64,000 nt of DNA, from positions 1,550,001 through 1,614,000 of the forward strand of contig NZ_CP039291.1 in the NCBI RefSeq assembly GCF_004798685.1, in the 5' to 3' direction. A program made the position numbers and the translations under genes. Position 1 is the stretch's first letter; each line of letters begins with the position of its first letter. Origin of the DNA: Cellulomonas shaoxiangyii. GTDB lineage: Bacteria > Actinomycetota > Actinomycetes > Actinomycetales > Cellulomonadaceae. Positions 34,253 to 43,095 of the stretch are shown piece after piece. The notes under the pieces are model-generated. The model saw only the letters and a list, made by a program, of their open reading frames with translations, was not told the origin of the DNA and did not search any database.

Positions 34253-35458
34253 TCAGTGCCCCGGCAGCGCGAGCATCTGGTCGAGCGCGACGCGCGCCCA
34301 GTGCGCGTCGTCGGCGTCGACCACGATGCGGTTCGGCACGCGGCCGGCCACCAGCTCCTCGAGCGCCCACACGAGGTGCGGCAGGTCGATCCGGTTCATC
34401 GTCGAGCAGAAGCAGACCGTGGAGTCGAGGTAGTGCACCGTCAGCTCCGGGTGCGCCCGGGCGAGGCGGCGGACCAGGTTGAGCTCCGTGCCGATCGCCC
34501 ACGACGAGCCCGGCTCGGCGGCGTCGAGCGCCTTGATGATGTACTCCGTCGAGCCGACCATGTCCGCCGCGGTGACGACCTCGTGCGTGCACTCGGGGTG
34601 CACGAGGACGGTCACGCCCGGCACCGCCGCGCGCACGTCCGCGACGTTGCGGGCGGAGAACCGCCCGTGCACCGAGCAGTGCCCGCGCCACAGGATCATC
34701 CGGGCGTCCCGCAGCTGCTGCGTCGTGACGCCGCCACCGGGCTTGCGGGGGTCGTAGACGACGCAGTCCGCGAGCGAGAGCCCCAGCTGCAGGACCGCCG
34801 TGTTGCGCCCGAGGTGCTGGTCCGGCATGAACAGGACCTTGCCGCGGCCCGCGACCCCGCCCGCGCGGTCGAACGCCCAGCGGAGCGCCACCTGTGCGTT
34901 CGACGACGTGCACACCGTCCCGCCGTGCCGGCCGGTGAAGGCCTTGATGGCCGCCGTGGAGTTCATGTAGGTCACAGGGACCGTCTCGTCCGCGACGCCG
35001 GCGTCCACCAGCACGTCCCACGCGTCCTCGACCTGGTCGATCGCGGCCATGTCGGCCATCGAGCAGCCGGCGGCGAGGTCGGGCAGGACCACCTGCTGGG
35101 CGTCCGTGGTGAGGATGTCGGCCGACTCGGCCATGAAGTGCACGCCGCAGAAGACGACGAACTCCGCGTCCGGGCGGGCGGCCGCCTCGCGCGCGAGCTT
35201 GAAGGAGTCGCCGGTGACGTCGGCGAACGCGATGACCTCGTCGCGCTGGTAGTGGTGGCCGAGCACGAACGCCCGGTCGCCGAGCGCGGCCCGGGCCGCG
35301 CGCGCCCGCTCGACCAGTGCCGGGTCGCTCGGGTCCGGCAGCGCGCCGGCGCACTCGACGCCACGCTCGGAGGCGAGGTCGGCGCCCCGCCCCAGCAGCA
35401 GCAGGGCGGACGGCGCGGGCTCGGTGAACGTGCCGGTCCCCGGCGTGGTCAGCGTCAC
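34253..35458 (-). CDS. nadA: Quinolinate synthase
   Basis: 4Fe-4S enzyme that condenses iminoaspartate and dihydroxyacetone phosphate to quinolinate in NAD synthesis. The 401-residue protein contains FVLGHHYQRDEVIAFAD, FVVFCGVHFMAESADILT, VTYMNSTAAIKAFTG, TVCTSSNAQVALRWA, VLVHPECTHEVVTAAD, GTELNLVRRLA and STVCFCSTMNRIDL. The three cluster cysteines are in FCGVHF, HPECTH and the VCFC region. No nadB or nadC is in the window, so the gene is separated from its usual partners. Fe-S and sulfur-handling genes (erpA-like, desulfurase-like, tusA-like) lie nearby. The GTG at 35458 has a weak GATCAT hexamer six bases upstream. Confidence 0.96.
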   Translation of the reverse strand: MTLTTPGTGTFTEPAPSALLLLGRGADLASERGVECAGALPDPSDPALVERARAARAALGDRAFVLGHHYQRDEVIAFADVTGDSFKLAREAAARPDAEFVVFCGVHFMAESADILTTDAQQVVLPDLAAGCSMADMAAIDQVEDAWDVLVDAGVADETVPVTYMNSTAAIKAFTGRHGGTVCTSSNAQVALRWAFDRAGGVAGRGKVLFMPDQHLGRNTAVLQLGLSLADCVVYDPRKPGGGVTTQQLRDARMILWRGHCSVHGRFSARNVADVRAAVPGVTVLVHPECTHEVVTAADMVGSTEYIIKALDAAEPGSSWAIGTELNLVRRLARAHPELTVHYLDSTVCFCSTMNRIDLPHLVWALEELVAGRVPNRIVVDADDAHWARVALDQMLALPGH

Positions 35459-35553
35459 GGCGGCATGATCCCACAGGCCCCGCGGCCCCCCGCCGTGCGT
35501 CCGGCGCGCGGTCCCGGCGCGGGAGCGACGACGACGCGTGCCACCATCGGCCC

Positions 35554-36765
35554 GTGCGCGTCCTCCTCGCCCCCGACAGCTTCGGGACCTCGCTGACCGC
35601 GGCGCAGGCCGCCGACGCGCTCGCCGACGGCTGGCGTCGCGGGGCGCCGCACGACGACGTCACCGCCTGCCCGCTCGCCGACGGCGGCCCCGGTTTCGTG
35701 GCCACCCTCCGGGAGAGCCTCGGGGGTGCGCTCGACGCGGTGACGGTCACCGGCCCGCTCGGGGTGCCGGCACCGGCGGCGCTCCTGCGGGTCGGCAGCA
35801 CCGCCTATGTGGAGTCCGCGCACGCGCTGGGGCTCGACCTGGTCCCGTCGGCGCACCGCGACCCCACGCGCACGACCAGCGCCGGAGCCGGGGAGCTCGT
35901 GGCCGCCGCCCTCGCCGCCGGCGCCCGGCGGGTCGTCGTCGGCCTCGGCGGCTCGGCCACGAACGACGCCGGCGCGGGCCTCCTGCTCGCGCTCGCGGAC
36001 GTCCTGCTGGGACCGGACGCCGCGGTGGGTGCGGCGCCGCTCCTGCGGGCGGGCGGCGGTGCGCTCGGTGCGGTCCGCCCCGACGACCTGCGCTGGCTCC
36101 CGGCCCTGCGCGACGCCCTGCGGGACGTCGACCTGGTCGCCGCGGTGGACGTCGACGTGCCGCTGCTCGGGCTGCAGGGCGCGTCGGCCGGGTTCGCGCC
36201 GCAGAAGGGTGCGACGCCGGAGCAGGCGCAGGACCTCGAGCGGGCACTGGGGACGTTCGCGCACGCCGCGGTGGCCGTGCTCGGGTCCGGGGACGCGCGC
36301 CCGGGGCTGCTGGCGCCGGCCGGCGGGGCGGCGGGCCGCGACGCGCGCGCGCACCGGTGGACGAGCCTGCCCGGCGCCGGCGCGGCGGGCGGCGCGGGCT
36401 TCGCGCTCGCCCTGCTCGGTGCGCGGCTGCTGCCGGGTGCGGCGCTCGTCGCCGACGCGGTGGGGCTGGCGGCGCGGATCGCCGCGCACGACCTCGTCGT
36501 GACGGGGGAGGGCCGCACCGACTGGCAGTCGCTGCACGGGAAGGTGGTGGCGGAGGTCGCGGCCCGTGCGCTGCCCCTCGCGGTGCCGACCGTGGTCGTC
36601 GCGGGGGAGGTGCTCGTCGGGCGCCGCGAGCTGTCGGCGGCGGGGGTCGCGGCCGCGTACGCCGTCGCCGAGCGTCCCGACCAGGTGGCGGCCGCGCTGG
36701 CCGACCCGGCGGGCTCGCTGGCTGCCCGCGCCACGCGTGTCGCGCGCACGTGGTCGCCCGGCTGA
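35554..36765 (+). CDS. Glycerate kinase (GarK/GlxK type)
   Basis: Phosphorylates D-glycerate, feeding it into lower glycolysis. The 403-residue protein has the family start MRVLLAPDSFGTSLTAAQAADAL, CPLADGGPGFVATL, VVGLGGSATNDAGAGLLLAL, GFAPQKGATPEQAQDLERAL and VTGEGRTDWQSLHGKVVAEV. These are the substrate and nucleotide motifs of the two-domain glycerate kinase family I. The GTG at 35554 is used; the hexamer upstream (CACCAT, six bases away) is weak. A homologue occupies the equivalent place beside the erpA-like gene in mycobacteria. Confidence 0.93.
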   Translation: MRVLLAPDSFGTSLTAAQAADALADGWRRGAPHDDVTACPLADGGPGFVATLRESLGGALDAVTVTGPLGVPAPAALLRVGSTAYVESAHALGLDLVPSAHRDPTRTTSAGAGELVAAALAAGARRVVVGLGGSATNDAGAGLLLALADVLLGPDAAVGAAPLLRAGGGALGAVRPDDLRWLPALRDALRDVDLVAAVDVDVPLLGLQGASAGFAPQKGATPEQAQDLERALGTFAHAAVAVLGSGDARPGLLAPAGGAAGRDARAHRWTSLPGAGAAGGAGFALALLGARLLPGAALVADAVGLAARIAAHDLVVTGEGRTDWQSLHGKVVAEVAARALPLAVPTVVVAGEVLVGRRELSAAGVAAAYAVAERPDQVAAALADPAGSLAARATRVARTWSPG

Positions 36766-36816
36766 GGTCACCCGTGCGGTGTGACACAGGTCGCCGGCGG
36801 CGTGCCGCCGCGGGCG

Positions 36817-36822
36817 TACCCT
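36817..36822 (+). promoter_or_regulatory. Predicted -10 of the erpA-like gene
   Basis: TACCCT about 70 bases before the ATG, giving a leader that holds the hairpin at 36843-36864. A GTGTGACACAG motif lies upstream at 36779-36789. Confidence 0.35.
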
Positions 36823-36842
36823 GGGCGGGAACAACGGCCCGG

Positions 36843-36864
36843 TCGACGGTGTTGCGACCGTCGA
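36843..36864 (+). promoter_or_regulatory. Leader hairpin upstream of the erpA-like gene
   Basis: Inverted repeat TCGACGGT-GTTGCG-ACCGTCGA (eight-base arms, six-base loop) in the untranslated leader, 29 bases before the ATG. It could be an operator or an attenuating structure. No known riboswitch matches. Confidence 0.4.
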
Positions 36865-36893
36865 GGACCGTCTCTGGCTGAACCGGGAGTGAC

Positions 36894-37244
36894 ATGAGCG
36901 AGACCACGCAGACCGCGACACACGGCGTCCAGCTCACGGAGGTGGCGGCCGGCAAGGTCCGCGCCCTGCTCGAGCAGGAGGGCCGCGACGACCTGCGCCT
37001 GCGCGTGGCTGTGCAGCCCGGCGGGTGCTCCGGCCTGATCTACCAGCTCTACTTCGACGAGCGCCTGCTCGACGGCGACGCGACGAGGGACTACGACGGC
37101 GTCGAGGTCGTCGTGGACCGCATGAGCGTGCCCTACCTCGACGGCGCGACGATCGACTTCGCCGACACGATCGAGAAGCAGGGCTTCACGATCGACAACC
37201 CGAACGCGGGCAGCTCCTGCGCCTGCGGCGGGTCGTTCGCCTGA
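36894..37244 (+). CDS. erpA: Iron-sulfur cluster insertion protein (HesB/IscA/ErpA family)
   Basis: A-type carrier that delivers Fe-S clusters to target enzymes. The 116-residue protein has the HesB core: VQLTEVAAGKVRALLEQEG, then LRLRVAVQPGGCSGLIYQL with the first conserved cysteine. After the central strand (VSVP-like RMSVPYLDGATIDFAD) comes the C-terminal pair in GSSCACGGSF. All three cluster-binding cysteines are present. The ATG at 36894 is preceded by GGGAG. It is followed by a strong bidirectional terminator and the convergent tusA-like gene. It may serve nadA, lipA or the Rieske protein encoded in this window. Confidence 0.93.
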   Translation: MSETTQTATHGVQLTEVAAGKVRALLEQEGRDDLRLRVAVQPGGCSGLIYQLYFDERLLDGDATRDYDGVEVVVDRMSVPYLDGATIDFADTIEKQGFTIDNPNAGSSCACGGSFA

Positions 37245-37258
37245 CCGCTGCGCACCAC

Positions 37259-37299
37259 CACGCGGGCCCGCGACCGGAATCCGGTCGCGGGCCCGCGTG
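37259..37299. terminator. Bidirectional hairpin terminator between erpA-like and tusA-like genes
   Basis: Perfect 19-base arms (37259-37277 and 37281-37299) with a three-base loop, between two convergent genes. Confidence 0.85.
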
Positions 37300-37349
37300 C
37301 GTCCGGGGCGGCGCGCACGGTCCGTCACGGCGGGGCGGCCCGGCGCCGG

Positions 37350-37595
37350 TCACCCACCGAGGCGCACGGTGACGACGACGACGTCGTCCGACCGTTCGTT
37401 CGCCGTCACCGTGTGGCCGCGCATGCGCGCCCACGCGGGCAGGTCGACCGACGCCGCCGGGTCGGTGGCGAGCACGCGCAGCACGGCGCCCGGGGGCAGG
37501 GCGCGAGCCGCGACCGCGGCGCGCAGCACCGGCGCCGGGCAGCGCAGACCACGCGCGTCCACCTCGTACCCGCCGCTCACCGGCCCGCCGCTCAC
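37350..37595 (-). CDS. TusA-family sulfurtransferase
   Basis: An 81-residue sulfur carrier. The TusA signature DARGLRCPAPVLRAAVAA has the catalytic cysteine in the C-P-x-P motif, and the rest is the expected two-layer fold (VLRVLATDPAASVDLPAW, then GHTVTAN). The GTG start at 37595 overlaps the stop of the desulfurase-like gene (GTGA), so the two are translated together, and the sulfur relay partner would be expected to be that protein. The N-terminus VSGGPVSGGY contains a duplicated in-frame start; a GTG at 37580 is the alternative. Confidence 0.87.
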   Translation of the reverse strand: MSGGPVSGGYEVDARGLRCPAPVLRAAVAARALPPGAVLRVLATDPAASVDLPAWARMRGHTVTANERSDDVVVVTVRLGG

Positions 37596-38761
37596 AGACC
37601 CACCGCGCCCGCAGCGGCACGGACCTCCGCGACGACGCCGGGCAGCACGTCGCACAGCCGTTCGACGTCGACCCTGCGCACGTCGACGGGGAGCGTGAGC
37701 CGCACGTTGCCGTGCGTGAGCACACCCATGGCGGCGAGCACGTGGCTCGGCTCGAGTGCGCTCGAGGTGCACGCCGAGCCGGAGCCGACACCGAGGCCCT
37801 CGCGGTCGAGGCGCGTCACCAGCGCCTCCCCGTCCACGTAGAGGCAGGAGAAGGTGACGACGTGGGGAAGGCGCGCGTCGGGGTCGCCGACCACCTCGAC
37901 GTCCGGGACCTCGGCCGCCACCCTGGCGCGCACGAGGTCGACCAGGTCGCGGCGGTGCGCGTCGGCCGCCGCACGGTGCGCCACCGCGTCCTGCAGCGCG
38001 ACGGCGGCGGCCAGCGCGAGCGGGACCGCCACCCCGCCGGGCGACCAGCGGTCGTCGTCCTCGGGCCAGTCGGGGGAGCGGCGCACGCCCGTGCGCGTGA
38101 CGAGCACGCCGAGCGGCGGTCCGCCCCAGTCGCCGGCGTCGGCCGCGAGCACGTCCCACGCGTCGCCCACGTCGACGTGGCCCAGGCTCGCGCCGGCGTC
38201 GACGAGCAGCGGGACGCCGTGCCGGCGCAGTGCGTCGCGCGCCGCCGCCACGGGCTGGAGCGTGCCGACCTCGCCGTTCGCGTGCTGCAGCGCGGCCAGC
38301 ACCGTCCCCGGCCGCACCGCGCCCGCCAGCGCGTCGGCGGCCACGCGACCGTCCCGGTCGGCGGGCACGGTCGTCACGGCGCCCTGGCCGCGCTGCGCGA
38401 CGAACGCGGCGGCGGCGTGCACGGCGGAGCGCTCGACGGCGCCGACGACGACGTCCGCGCCGTGCCGTCGCCGGCCGCGGGCGACCGCCCGCACGCCCGC
38501 GTGCAGCGCCGCGGTGTGCGTGGGGTGCAGGTCCACCTCCTCGGTCCGCGCCCCGACCACGGCGGCGACCGCCTCCCGCGCGCCGTCCAGCAGGAGGCGC
38601 GCGCGGCGCGCCTCGGCGAACAGCCGCCGCGGGTCGGCCCACCCCTGGTCGAACGCCTCGAGCAGCGCGGTCCGCGCGAGCGGGCGCAGCGGCGCGTGGC
38701 CGGCCACGTCGAGCACGGCGCGGGGGAGCGCGGTCTGGGCGGGGACGTCGGGCGTGGTCAC
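37592..38761 (-). CDS. Cysteine desulfurase-like protein lacking the PLP lysine
   Basis: A 389-residue protein of the NifS/IscS aminotransferase class V fold. Recognisable parts are the N-terminus (AVLDVAGHAPLRPLARTALL), LQHANGEVGTLQP, LLVDAGASLGHVDVGD and the C-terminal loop GVGSGSACTSSALEPSHVLAAMG with the persulfide cysteine (residue 331). The PLP-binding lysine is missing: the usual AHKWGGP reads AGDWGGP (Asp 211). The histidine that stacks on PLP (usually VEHS) reads VERS, and the usual VDAAQS reads VDAGAS. It may be catalytically dead or have another role. The GTG at 38761 has a TACGGT hexamer six bases upstream. Coupled to the tusA-like gene. Confidence 0.85.
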   Translation of the reverse strand: MTTPDVPAQTALPRAVLDVAGHAPLRPLARTALLEAFDQGWADPRRLFAEARRARLLLDGAREAVAAVVGARTEEVDLHPTHTAALHAGVRAVARGRRRHGADVVVGAVERSAVHAAAAFVAQRGQGAVTTVPADRDGRVAADALAGAVRPGTVLAALQHANGEVGTLQPVAAARDALRRHGVPLLVDAGASLGHVDVGDAWDVLAADAGDWGGPPLGVLVTRTGVRRSPDWPEDDDRWSPGGVAVPLALAAAVALQDAVAHRAAADAHRRDLVDLVRARVAAEVPDVEVVGDPDARLPHVVTFSCLYVDGEALVTRLDREGLGVGSGSACTSSALEPSHVLAAMGVLTHGNVRLTLPVDVRRVDVERLCDVLPGVVAEVRAAAGAVGL

Positions 38762-38767
38762 CGGGGC

Positions 38768-38773
38768 ACCGTA
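38768..38773 (-). promoter_or_regulatory. Predicted -10 of the desulfurase-like gene (leaderless)
   Basis: TACGGT on the minus strand, six bases before the GTG at 38761. Confidence 0.5.
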
Positions 38774-38797
38774 GTGCGGACCCGGTGCGTTCAGCGC

Positions 38798-38839
38798 GTG
38801 TGACGGTGCTGACACAGCGTCGCCAAAGGCATGGCGACG
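38798..38839 (+). promoter_or_regulatory. Candidate control region upstream of ctaC
   Basis: Contains GTGTGACGGTGCTGACAC (38798-38815), very similar to the element upstream of ctaE, and an eight-base inverted repeat CGTCGCCA-n6-TGGCGACG (38818-38839). The predicted -10 TAGGCT lies at 38864-38869. Confidence 0.4.
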
Positions 38840-38863
38840 CACGGCGGCCGCCCATGAGCGCGA

Positions 38864-38869
38864 TAGGCT
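38864..38869 (+). promoter_or_regulatory. Predicted -10 of the ctaCDF operon
   Basis: TAGGCT. The transcript would start near 38876, leaving room for the ribosome binding sites of both candidate ctaC starts (38896 and 38953). Confidence 0.45.
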
Positions 38870-38952
38870 GCTCGGGTCGAGGACGAAGGTCCCGCATGAC
38901 CGCGCGCCCGTACGGGGCCACGGTCCGCTGGGACGCGAGTGGAAGGCCCCCC

Positions 38953-39825
38953 GTGCATCCGGATTCCCCCCGCCGCGCCCGGCGCGTGATCGCGGCCCTG
39001 CTGGCCTCGGCCACCGTGCTGGTGCTCAGCGGCTGCTCCGAGACGGTCCAGCGTGGCTGGCTCCCTGGCGACTCCGACCAGGAGGTCACCGACCAGACCG
39101 GTCGCGTCGTCTCGCTGTGGGTCGGCTCGTGGATCGCCGCGCTGATCGTCGGCATCATCACCTGGGGCCTGATCCTCTGGTGCGTCGCCGTCTACCGGAA
39201 GCGCAAGGACGACGACACGCTCCCCGTCCAGCTGCGCTACCACGTGCCGCTCGAAGTCATGTACGTGCTGCTCCCGATCGTGATGGTCGGCGTGCTCTTC
39301 TACTACACGAACCGCGACACCATGGCGATGCAGGACACGTCGGCCGAGCCGGACGTGAACATCCAGGTCGTCGGCAAGCAGTGGAGCTGGGACTTCAACT
39401 ACCTGGACGAGGACGTCTACGAGACCGGGCAGCACGCCCGCAACGTCGGGGAGGACCCCGAGGCGCTCGACCGGCAGGTGACGCTCTACCTGCCCGTCGA
39501 CCAGCGGGTGGAGTTCACGCTCGACGCGCGCGACGTCAACCACTCGTTCTGGGTGCCGGAGTTCCTCTACAAGATGGACATGATTCCGGGCGTCACGAAC
39601 GTGTTCCAGGTGACGCCGACGCGTGAGGGCGTCTACCGCGGCAAGTGCGCGGAGCTCTGCGGCGAGGAGCACTCGTCGATGCTCTTCAACGTCGCCGTCG
39701 TCTCCCAGGAGGAGTACGACGCCCACATGGAGGAGCTGCGCGAGAAGGGTCAGACCGGCGCGCTCAGCCTCGAGTACAGCCGTCAGCACGACCTCCACGA
39801 GGTCGCAGGGGAGGACGAGAACTGA
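38953..39825 (+). CDS. ctaC: Cytochrome c oxidase subunit II
   Basis: Carries the CuA centre that receives electrons for the aa3 oxidase. The 290-residue lipoprotein has an RR-containing signal peptide with lipobox LSGC (Cys 28), two transmembrane helices ([20 protein letters not shown] and [18 protein letters not shown]) and an outer cupredoxin domain. CuA ligands are in [10 protein letters not shown] and [13 protein letters not shown] (Cys 232, Cys 236). [18 protein letters not shown] is an insertion often seen in actinobacteria. The GTG at 38953 follows GGAAGG. An ATG at 38896 with its own GAAGG is in frame and would add a 19-residue extension before the signal peptide. It overlaps ctaD by one base. 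Confidence 0.96.
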   Translation: MHPDSPRRARRVIAALLASATVLVLSGCSETVQRGWLPGDSDQEVTDQTGRVVSLWVGSWIAALIVGIITWGLILWCVAVYRKRKDDDTLPVQLRYHVPLEVMYVLLPIVMVGVLFYYTNRDTMAMQDTSAEPDVNIQVVGKQWSWDFNYLDEDVYETGQHARNVGEDPEALDRQVTLYLPVDQRVEFTLDARDVNHSFWVPEFLYKMDMIPGVTNVFQVTPTREGVYRGKCAELCGEEHSSMLFNVAVVSQEEYDAHMEELREKGQTGALSLEYSRQHDLHEVAGEDEN

Positions 39826-41645
39826 TGGTCGCCCAGGCAGAGCGGATCCCGGGTCTGGCGCCGCGTCGCCAGTCGCTCGGCCGCACCGTCATCCGGTGGG
39901 TCACGTCGACCGACCACAAGACGATCGGGTACATGTACCTGATCACGTCGTTCATCTGGTTCGCCGTCGGCGGCATCCTGGCGCTGCTCATCCGCGCCGA
40001 GCTGTTCACGCCGGGCATGGACCTGTTCCAGTCCAAGGAGCAGTACAACCAGGCGTTCACGATGCACGGCACGATCATGCTGCTGCTGTTCGCGACACCG
40101 CTGTTCGCGGGCTTCGCGAACATCATCATGCCGCTGCAGCTCGGCGCCCCGGACGTGGCGTTCCCGCGGCTCAACATGTTCGCGTACTGGCTGTACCTCT
40201 TCGGTGGCCTGATCGCCGCGGGCGGCTTCCTCACCCCGCAGGGCGCGGCGTCCTTCGGCTGGTTCGCCTACACCCCGTTGTCGAGCACGGTGTACTCGCC
40301 GGGGCTCGGCGGTGACCTGTGGGTCTTCGGCCTGGCACTGACCGGGTTCGGCACGATCCTCGGCGCCGTCAACTTCATCACCACGATCATCACCATGCGC
40401 GCGCCCGGCATGACGATGTTCCGGATGCCGATCTTCACCTGGAACATCCTGGTCACGTCGCTCCTCGTGCTGATGGCGTTCCCGCCCCTGGCCTCGGCGC
40501 TCTTCGCGCTCGGCGCGGACCGCCGGCTCGGTGCGCAGATCTTCAACCCCGAGAACGGCGGCGCGCTGCTCTGGCAGCACCTGTTCTGGTTCTTCGGGCA
40601 CCCGGAGGTCTACATCATCGCGCTGCCGTTCTTCGGCATCGTCACCGAGATCCTGCCGGTGTTCAGCCGCAAGCCGATCTTCGGCTACAAGGGCCTCGTC
40701 TACGCGACGATCGCGATCGCGGCGCTGTCGGTCACCGTGTGGGCGCACCACATGTACGTGACGGGCTCGGTGCTGCTGCCCTTCTTCTCCTTCATGACGA
40801 TGCTCATCGCCGTGCCGACCGGTGTGAAGTTCTTCAACTGGATCGGCACGATGTGGCGCGGCAAGCTCACGTTCGAGACGCCGATGCTCTGGACGATCGG
40901 GTTCCTCGTCACGTTCCTGTTCGGCGGGCTGACCGGCATCATCCTGTCCAGCCCCGCGCTCGACTTCCACCTGTCCGACACGTACTTCGTGGTGGCGCAC
41001 TTCCACTACGTCGTGTTCGGCACGGTCGTGTTCGCGATGTTCGCCGGCTTCTACTTCTGGTGGCCCAAGTTCACGGGGCGCATGCTCGACGAGCGGCTCG
41101 GCAAGGCCCACTTCTGGCTGCTGTTCGTCGGCTTCCACATGACCTTCCTCGTGCAGCACTGGCTCGGCGTCGTCGGGATGCCGCGTCGCTACGCCGACTA
41201 CTCGCCGGCGGACGGCTTCACGTGGATGAACCAGCTGTCCACGGTCGGGTCGGTCATCCTCGCGGCCTCGACGCTCCCGTTCCTCTGGAACGTGTACGTG
41301 ACCTGGCGCCACGCGCCCAAGGTCACCGTGGACGACCCGTGGGGCTACGGGGGCTCCCTCGAGTGGGCCACCAGCTGCCCGCCCCCGCGGCACAACTTCA
41401 CGACGCTGCCGCGCATCCGCTCGGAGCGGCCGGCCTTCGACCTGCACCACCCCGAGGTCGCGGCCATGGACCAGGTCCAGCCCGACGATCCCGGCCCGCT
41501 CGACTGGACGTCCGACCGCGCCGGTGAGCGCGAGCTCGCCGAGGAGCGGGTGGCGAACGGCAGCGGCCAGGAGAGCAAGTCGTCCAGCACCGTCGTCGAG
41601 GACCGTCCCGAGGACGTCCAGCAGCGGCAGGAGGACGAGCGATGA
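39825..41645 (+). CDS. ctaD: Cytochrome c oxidase subunit I
   Basis: Catalytic subunit with low-spin haem a and the haem a3-CuB site that reduces oxygen and pumps protons. The 606-residue protein has the full twelve-helix core: [15 protein letters not shown] (haem ligand His), [19 protein letters not shown] (CuB His and cross-linked Tyr), [12 protein letters not shown] (CuB His pair), [20 protein letters not shown] (haem ligands), plus a hydrophilic C-terminal tail of about 70 residues. The start overlaps the ctaC stop (TGATG), and its own stop overlaps ctaF. Confidence 0.98.
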   Translation: MVAQAERIPGLAPRRQSLGRTVIRWVTSTDHKTIGYMYLITSFIWFAVGGILALLIRAELFTPGMDLFQSKEQYNQAFTMHGTIMLLLFATPLFAGFANIIMPLQLGAPDVAFPRLNMFAYWLYLFGGLIAAGGFLTPQGAASFGWFAYTPLSSTVYSPGLGGDLWVFGLALTGFGTILGAVNFITTIITMRAPGMTMFRMPIFTWNILVTSLLVLMAFPPLASALFALGADRRLGAQIFNPENGGALLWQHLFWFFGHPEVYIIALPFFGIVTEILPVFSRKPIFGYKGLVYATIAIAALSVTVWAHHMYVTGSVLLPFFSFMTMLIAVPTGVKFFNWIGTMWRGKLTFETPMLWTIGFLVTFLFGGLTGIILSSPALDFHLSDTYFVVAHFHYVVFGTVVFAMFAGFYFWWPKFTGRMLDERLGKAHFWLLFVGFHMTFLVQHWLGVVGMPRRYADYSPADGFTWMNQLSTVGSVILAASTLPFLWNVYVTWRHAPKVTVDDPWGYGGSLEWATSCPPPRHNFTTLPRIRSERPAFDLHHPEVAAMDQVQPDDPGPLDWTSDRAGERELAEERVANGSGQESKSSSTVVEDRPEDVQQRQEDER

Positions 41646-42040
41646 AGTTCGAGGCGCGGCTCTTCCTCTACGGGGTCATGTTCTTCATCCCCGTCGGCCT
41701 CATCTACGCCTTCTGGAGCGGCGGTGAGCCCGTCGGCACCGTCGGCATCCCGCTCGTGGGCGGCCTGGTGGGCATGATCGGCGGCTACCTCGCCCTCCTC
41801 GCGCGGCGCATCGACGCCCGCCCGGAGGACGACGAGCTCGGCGAGATCGAGCAGGGCGCAGGCAACCAGGGCGTGTTCAGCCCGTGGAGCTGGTGGCCGC
41901 TCGTCATCGGCCTCGCGGCCGCGGTCGCCTTCCTCGCGATGGCGGTCGGCTGGTGGCTCATGGTGCCGGCCGTCGCGCTCGGCGCGATCGGCCTGGTCGG
42001 CTGGGTCTTCGAGTTCTCGCGGGGGCAGCACGCCCACTGA
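41642..42040 (+). CDS. ctaF: Cytochrome c oxidase subunit IV (actinobacterial type)
   Basis: A 132-residue small oxidase subunit found in actinobacteria. It has four transmembrane helices in two pairs ([79 protein letters not shown]), the loop [17 protein letters not shown] between them, and a short SRGQHAH tail. The ATG overlaps the ctaD stop (ATGA), so it is translated with ctaD. It probably stabilises the aa3 oxidase within the bc1-aa3 supercomplex. Confidence 0.94.
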   Translation: MKFEARLFLYGVMFFIPVGLIYAFWSGGEPVGTVGIPLVGGLVGMIGGYLALLARRIDARPEDDELGEIEQGAGNQGVFSPWSWWPLVIGLAAAVAFLAMAVGWWLMVPAVALGAIGLVGWVFEFSRGQHAH

Positions 42041-42062
42041 GGCGTCGGCCCCTCCCGTACGC

Positions 42063-42094
42063 ACGGCTCGTCACGACTCGTCGTGACGAGCCGT
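42063..42094 (+). terminator. Hairpin terminator of ctaCDF
   Basis: Perfect 14-base arms (42063-42076 and 42081-42094) with a four-base loop, 22 bases after the ctaF stop. Confidence 0.8.
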
Positions 42095-42286
42095 CGTCGT
42101 CTCCGGTACGCGCGCGGGAGCGGGCGGGGGACGGGCACCGTGCCTGCCGTCCCCGAGGGGTGCCCGGGTCGTCGACGAGCAGCTCGGGCGCCCTCTGGTG
42201 AGCCACGTCCGTCGAGGCACCCGCGCGGGGCGTGACGGCATTGCCGTCGCCGGCCTGTCGGCGAGGGCCTGCGGGTCCCAGAACGA
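42095..42286. other. Non-coding stretch between ctaF and sodA terminators
   Basis: Part of the 299-base gap between ctaF and sodA. It holds short inverted repeats only (GGGCACC/GGTGCCC near 42133-42165 and GACGGC-ATT-GCCGTC near 42234-42248). No gene or promoter is convincing here. Confidence 0.5.
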
Positions 42287-42323
42287 CGACGGCCGCGCCC
42301 CCTCGGAGGGGACGCGGCCGTCG
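42287..42323 (-). terminator. Hairpin terminator of sodA
   Basis: Arms CGACGGCCGCG (42287-42297) and CGCGGCCGTCG (42313-42323), with extra C/G pairing inside. It lies 16 bases after the sodA stop on the minus strand. Confidence 0.75.
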
Positions 42324-42339
42324 GACGACTGCGGTCGAC

Positions 42340-42969
42340 TCAGACCGTCGGGACGATGAGCCCGGCCGTCTGCGTGCGCGCGCGCGTGAAGCGCTGCTCC
42401 GCGTCGGCCCAGTTCACGATGTTCCACCACGCCTTGACGTAGTCCGCCTTGACGTTGACGTAGTCGAGGTAGAACGCGTGCTCCCACATGTCGAGCATGA
42501 CGACGGGAACCACACCGAGGGGGAAGTTGCTCTGCTGGTCGTACAGCTGGAAGATCGCGAGCTTCTGGCCCACGGAGTCCCACGCGAGCACGGACCAGCC
42601 GGACCCCTGGATGCCCGCGGCGTTGGCGGCGAAGTGCTTCTGGAACTTCTCGAACGAGCCGAAGAACTCGTCGATCGCCGCCGCGAGCTCGCCGGTCGGC
42701 TTGTCGCCGCCCTCGGGGGAGAGGTTCTGCCAGAAGACGGAGTGGTTGACGTGCCCGCCGAGGTTGAACGCGAGGTTCTTCTCGTGGAGGTTCACCGCGG
42801 CGAGGTCGTCCGCCTCGCGTGCGGCGGCGAGCTTCTCGAGGGCCGTGTTGGCGCCGGCGACGTAGGTGGCGTGGTGCTTGTCGTGGTGCAGCTCCATGAT
42901 CCGGCCGGAGATGTGCGGCTCGAGCGCCGCGTAGTCGTAGGGCAGGTCCGGGAGCGTGTAGTCAGCCAT
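42340..42969 (-). CDS. sodA: Superoxide dismutase (Mn/Fe family)
   Basis: Converts superoxide to hydrogen peroxide and oxygen in the cytosol. The 209-residue protein has the four metal ligands: His in [13 protein letters not shown], His in [14 protein letters not shown], Asp and His in [19 protein letters not shown]. It also has the conserved [10 protein letters not shown]. Residue pattern alone does not decide Mn versus Fe. The ATG at 42969 ([13 protein letters not shown]) is preceded by AGGAAGG. It lies between the two respiratory operons, fitting a role in protecting against respiration-derived oxidants. It has its own terminator. Confidence 0.97.
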   Translation of the reverse strand: MADYTLPDLPYDYAALEPHISGRIMELHHDKHHATYVAGANTALEKLAAAREADDLAAVNLHEKNLAFNLGGHVNHSVFWQNLSPEGGDKPTGELAAAIDEFFGSFEKFQKHFAANAAGIQGSGWSVLAWDSVGQKLAIFQLYDQQSNFPLGVVPVVMLDMWEHAFYLDYVNVKADYVKAWWNIVNWADAEQRFTRARTQTAGLIVPTV

Positions 42970-43095
42970 CTGTTGCCTTCCTGCGTCGGGCCGCAACGGC
43001 GTGCTGCGGCGTCCTCAGAACGCCGACGCGGTGCCCACCCGCCGGAGCGGGAGGACACCGCGAGGGGCGTGTCACTCGTCAACCGTCGCGCGGGG

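Noticed and set aside
38798..38815. Classical CRP site upstream of ctaC
   Set aside because: Half-sites TGTG and CACA are present but separated by ten bases instead of the eight needed, and inner bases do not match.
38896..38952. Separate leader peptide before ctaC
   Set aside because: The ATG at 38896 has a good ribosome binding site but is in frame with ctaC and has no stop, so it is an alternative ctaC start rather than a separate gene.
43000..43095. Terminator between qcrB and sodA
   Set aside because: Only a five-base stem (CCCGC/GCGGG) is visible, too weak to call.
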